From: Deltaproteobacteria bacterium | Lineage (GTDB): Bacteria > Desulfobacterota > Binatia > UBA1149 > SPBQ01 | Length of the DNA stretch: 64,000 nucleotides | Reading direction: 5' to 3' | Assembly (NCBI GenBank): GCA_029262375.1 | Contig: JAJCZM010000051.1 | Span: 248,001 to 312,000, forward strand | Shown: in pieces, positions 62,347 to 64,000 of the stretch | How positions within the stretch are numbered: position 1 is the stretch's first letter | Layout of the letters: every line of letters begins with the position of its first letter | The notes under the pieces: model-generated | Databases searched by the model: none | What the model was told of the DNA's origin: nothing | Seen by the model: only the letters and a program-made list of their open reading frames with translations | Translations under genes and position numbers: made by a program

Positions 62347-63489
62347 TCAGCCCACGATTCCGCTATCGCGCAATGCCGCCACTTCATCATCGCAGAGGCC
62401 CAGTTCCGAAAGGATTTCGTGCGAGTGCGCCCCGTCAGGCTGCGGTCCGAACGCAATGGCGGTCTTCGTACGATCAAACCGTGGCGCCGGCGCCGGTTGC
62501 ACCACGCCGTCCACTTCGACGAATGTGTTGCGTGCGACGTTGTGGGGGTGCGATGGCGCCTCTGTCGCAGACAAGACCGGCGCAAAGCAGACGTCGCGGC
62601 CTTCCATGATCGTTTCCCACTCATCACGAGTCTTGCTCTTGAACACTGTCGCGAACCGTTCACGTAACTCCGGCCAAGCAGACTTGTCGTGCTGATCGGG
62701 TAACTCGGCCTCGGTCATTCCCGTGGTGGCGAGAAGCTCAGCGTAGAACTGAGGCTCGATCGAACCGATGGAAACGTACTTGCCGTCACGCGTCTCGTAG
62801 ACGTTGTAGAAGTGAGCGGCACCGTCAAGAAGATTGCTCTCGCGCTCGTCGACCCAGAACCCCGCCGAGATGGCCGCGTGCATGAACGCCACCAGCGACG
62901 AACACCCGTCCACCATCGCCGCGTCTACCACCTGCCCCAGACCGCTACGTTTGCTCTCGAGGATCGCGCTCACCACGCCGAGCGCAAGGAACAACGAGCC
63001 TCCACCGAAATCACCCGCGAGGTTGAGAGGAATGGTCGGCGGCTCGCCTTTTTTCCCGATCGCGTGCAGCGCGCCGGTGAGCGAGATGTAGTTGACGTCG
63101 TGGCCGGCCGCTTGGGCCAGCGGTCCGTCCTGCCCCCAGCCGGTCATCCGACCGTATACCAATCGTGGGTTCACCTTCTTACAGTCGTCGGGTCCGAGGC
63201 CAAGTCTCTCCGCGACGCCGGGACGGAACCCCTCTATCAACGCATCGCTGGATTGTACGACCTGGAGCACCAATTCGCGGCCACGCGGATCCTTCAGGTC
63301 GATCGCCAGACGTCGACGCCCACGCGAAAGTACGTCGTGGCTCGGCTTCGACCAACCGCCCATCGGTCCGGGGCGTGGGCGGTCTATGCGAATCACATCC
63401 GCACCAAGATCGCTCAGCAGTAGCCCGGCATAGGGCACCGGGCCGATGCCGCCGAGCTCGAGTATTCGTATGCCTTCCAACGGTCCCAT
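62347..63489 (-). CDS. CaiB/BaiF CoA-transferase family protein (alpha-methylacyl-CoA racemase-like)
   Basis: 380 residues. LEGIRILELGGIGPVPYAGLLLSDLGADVIRIDRP and the central LVYGRMTGWGQDGPLAQAAGHDVNYISLTGALHAIG are the family III/AMACR hallmarks, with the Asp of HDVNY as catalytic base. The sequence is closest to AMACR, which epimerises 2-methylacyl-CoAs from branched or sterol side chains, in keeping with the acyl-CoA dehydrogenases at 50.6-53 kb. Confidence 0.93.
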   Translation of the reverse strand: MGPLEGIRILELGGIGPVPYAGLLLSDLGADVIRIDRPRPGPMGGWSKPSHDVLSRGRRRLAIDLKDPRGRELVLQVVQSSDALIEGFRPGVAERLGLGPDDCKKVNPRLVYGRMTGWGQDGPLAQAAGHDVNYISLTGALHAIGKKGEPPTIPLNLAGDFGGGSLFLALGVVSAILESKRSGLGQVVDAAMVDGCSSLVAFMHAAISAGFWVDERESNLLDGAAHFYNVYETRDGKYVSIGSIEPQFYAELLATTGMTEAELPDQHDKSAWPELRERFATVFKSKTRDEWETIMEGRDVCFAPVLSATEAPSHPHNVARNTFVEVDGVVQPAPAPRFDRTKTAIAFGPQPDGAHSHEILSELGLCDDEVAALRDSGIVG

Positions 63490-63506
63490 CGTTCTCTCCC
63501 GTTCTA

Positions 63507-64000
63507 CTAACGCCAGGCAAACACCGGCTGCTCGAAATGCGCGACACGCGTCGCGCGTCCATGCACGGCTACTTCGCGAAACTGATATAGAACGGCGGCG
63601 GTTGGTGCGTGAATATCGTGACCAATCAGGGGTAACGAGATCACCAGCCGGTCGCTCTCTGCAATCGTACGAAGACGCGGCACTTCGGGATGCTCGAGTT
63701 CAGCCAGCGCGACACGGTAGACCTCCGCCACTTCGCTCGGATCCGGCGCAAGCGTTCCGTCTTCGCCGCACCAAACGACAACCGGAGTGATGTTGTAGCC
63801 GGAGCGGGTCTCGTAGTCGTCGAGGACACCGAGAATCGCCGATGTCGCCAGAGACAAGCCCACCTCTTCCTCGAGCTCACGAAGCGCGGCCTGCTCCGCC
63901 GTCTCCCCCGGCTCGACGCGACCACCGGGTAGCGCCCATTGTCCCTTGTGCGTGCTGAGTCGTGCGGCACGCCGAGTCAGCACGAATGCAGGTTCGCCGT
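63507..64000 (-). CDS. Nudix hydrolase (5' end cut by the window edge)
   Basis: At least 164 residues; the frame stays open to the right edge through EPAFVLTRRAARLS. Nudix box GGRVEPGETAEQAALRELEEEVGL (G-x5-E-x7-REL-x-EE-x-GL) complete. The upstream LTRRAARLSTHKGQWALPGG resembles the CoA-pyrophosphatase branch (NudL/NUDT7-8), which would suit the neighbouring CoA-transferase, but its second signature lies outside or is absent. 17 bp before the CoA-transferase start. Confidence 0.9.
   Translation of the reverse strand, partial: GEPAFVLTRRAARLSTHKGQWALPGGRVEPGETAEQAALRELEEEVGLSLATSAILGVLDDYETRSGYNITPVVVWCGEDGTLAPDPSEVAEVYRVALAELEHPEVPRLRTIAESDRLVISLPLIGHDIHAPTAAVLYQFREVAVHGRATRVAHFEQPVFAWR

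Noticed and set aside
1-64000. CRISPR arrays, insertion sequences, prophage or integron sites
   Set aside because: No regular spaced repeats, transposase motifs, terminal inverted repeats or tRNA-end duplications were seen in the window.

Overview
The window reads as one continuous stretch of bacterial chromosome, moderately GC-rich by eye, with no insertion sequence, phage module or CRISPR array. The gene content suggests a Gram-negative, aerobically respiring organism of the former Deltaproteobacteria type (Myxococcota, Desulfobacterota or Binatota-like). Reasons: the order thrS-infC-rpmI-rplT-pheS-pheT-ihfA-merR with a tRNA-Pro downstream; an nlpD/surE neighbourhood; NADH dehydrogenase genes split over several loci; outer-membrane proteins (DUF1329, YaiO barrel); heme A and copper assembly genes for a heme-copper oxidase; and acyl-CoA dehydrogenases with a CaiB/AMACR-type CoA transferase. 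The exact phylum is an inference.

Layout. 1-182 is the 5' end of dnaA, running off the left edge, followed by about 780 bp of AT-richer non-coding DNA that could hold oriC. 963-11694 carries a membrane protein, nuoB-nuoF-nuoG, trmB, a two-subunit transketolase, a phosphatase, a rhodanese-MoeB fusion, nuoI and a glutathione S-transferase. 11891-17693 holds rnhB, a secreted HEAT protein, an FrhB-like iron-sulfur protein, apt, an NlpD-like lipoprotein, a small exporter and surE. 17945-20622 has a small gene with its own promoter, tRNA-Pro, amt and a small family of unknown function. 20626-35522 is a long, almost entirely minus-strand translation block: merR, ihfA, pheT, pheS, rplT, rpmI, infC, thrS, tRNA-Val, rplI, rpsR, rpsF, hppA, pth, rplY, prs, tRNA-Gln and ispE. 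35553-38846 is plus strand: inositol monophosphatase, an SDR, tRNA-Arg, rpsU, a zinc-ribbon protein and cysC.

38908-41819 is a minus-strand amine-catabolism operon (gamma-glutamyl ligase, PuuD-like hydrolase, SDR). A DUF1329 protein follows. 43395-47551 is a plus-strand oxidase-assembly cluster: cupredoxin, a small membrane protein, ctaA, ctaB, a possible frameshifted small membrane gene, sco and DUF420. Then come rmuC, an esterase with an SRPBCC protein, two acyl-CoA dehydrogenases and two methyltransferases, one of them apparently exported.

The most system-like unit is 54432-60680. It is a tightly coupled minus-strand operon of a giant multi-receiver regulator (REC-Hpt-REC-REC-degenerate GGDEF-REC), a membrane HEAT protein, a PgaC-like family 2 glycosyltransferase and a TPR/YaiO outer-membrane barrel. 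I read it as a phosphorelay-controlled envelope polysaccharide synthesis and export system whose control logic looks undescribed. The right edge has a rhodanese, a metallo-beta-lactamase-fold hydrolase, a CoA transferase and a Nudix hydrolase cut by the window end.

Other points of interest are the likely AUA start of infC, low-complexity tails on IF3, S6 and L9, an RNase HII lacking the usual motif arginine, and complex I genes without nuoE/C/D nearby.
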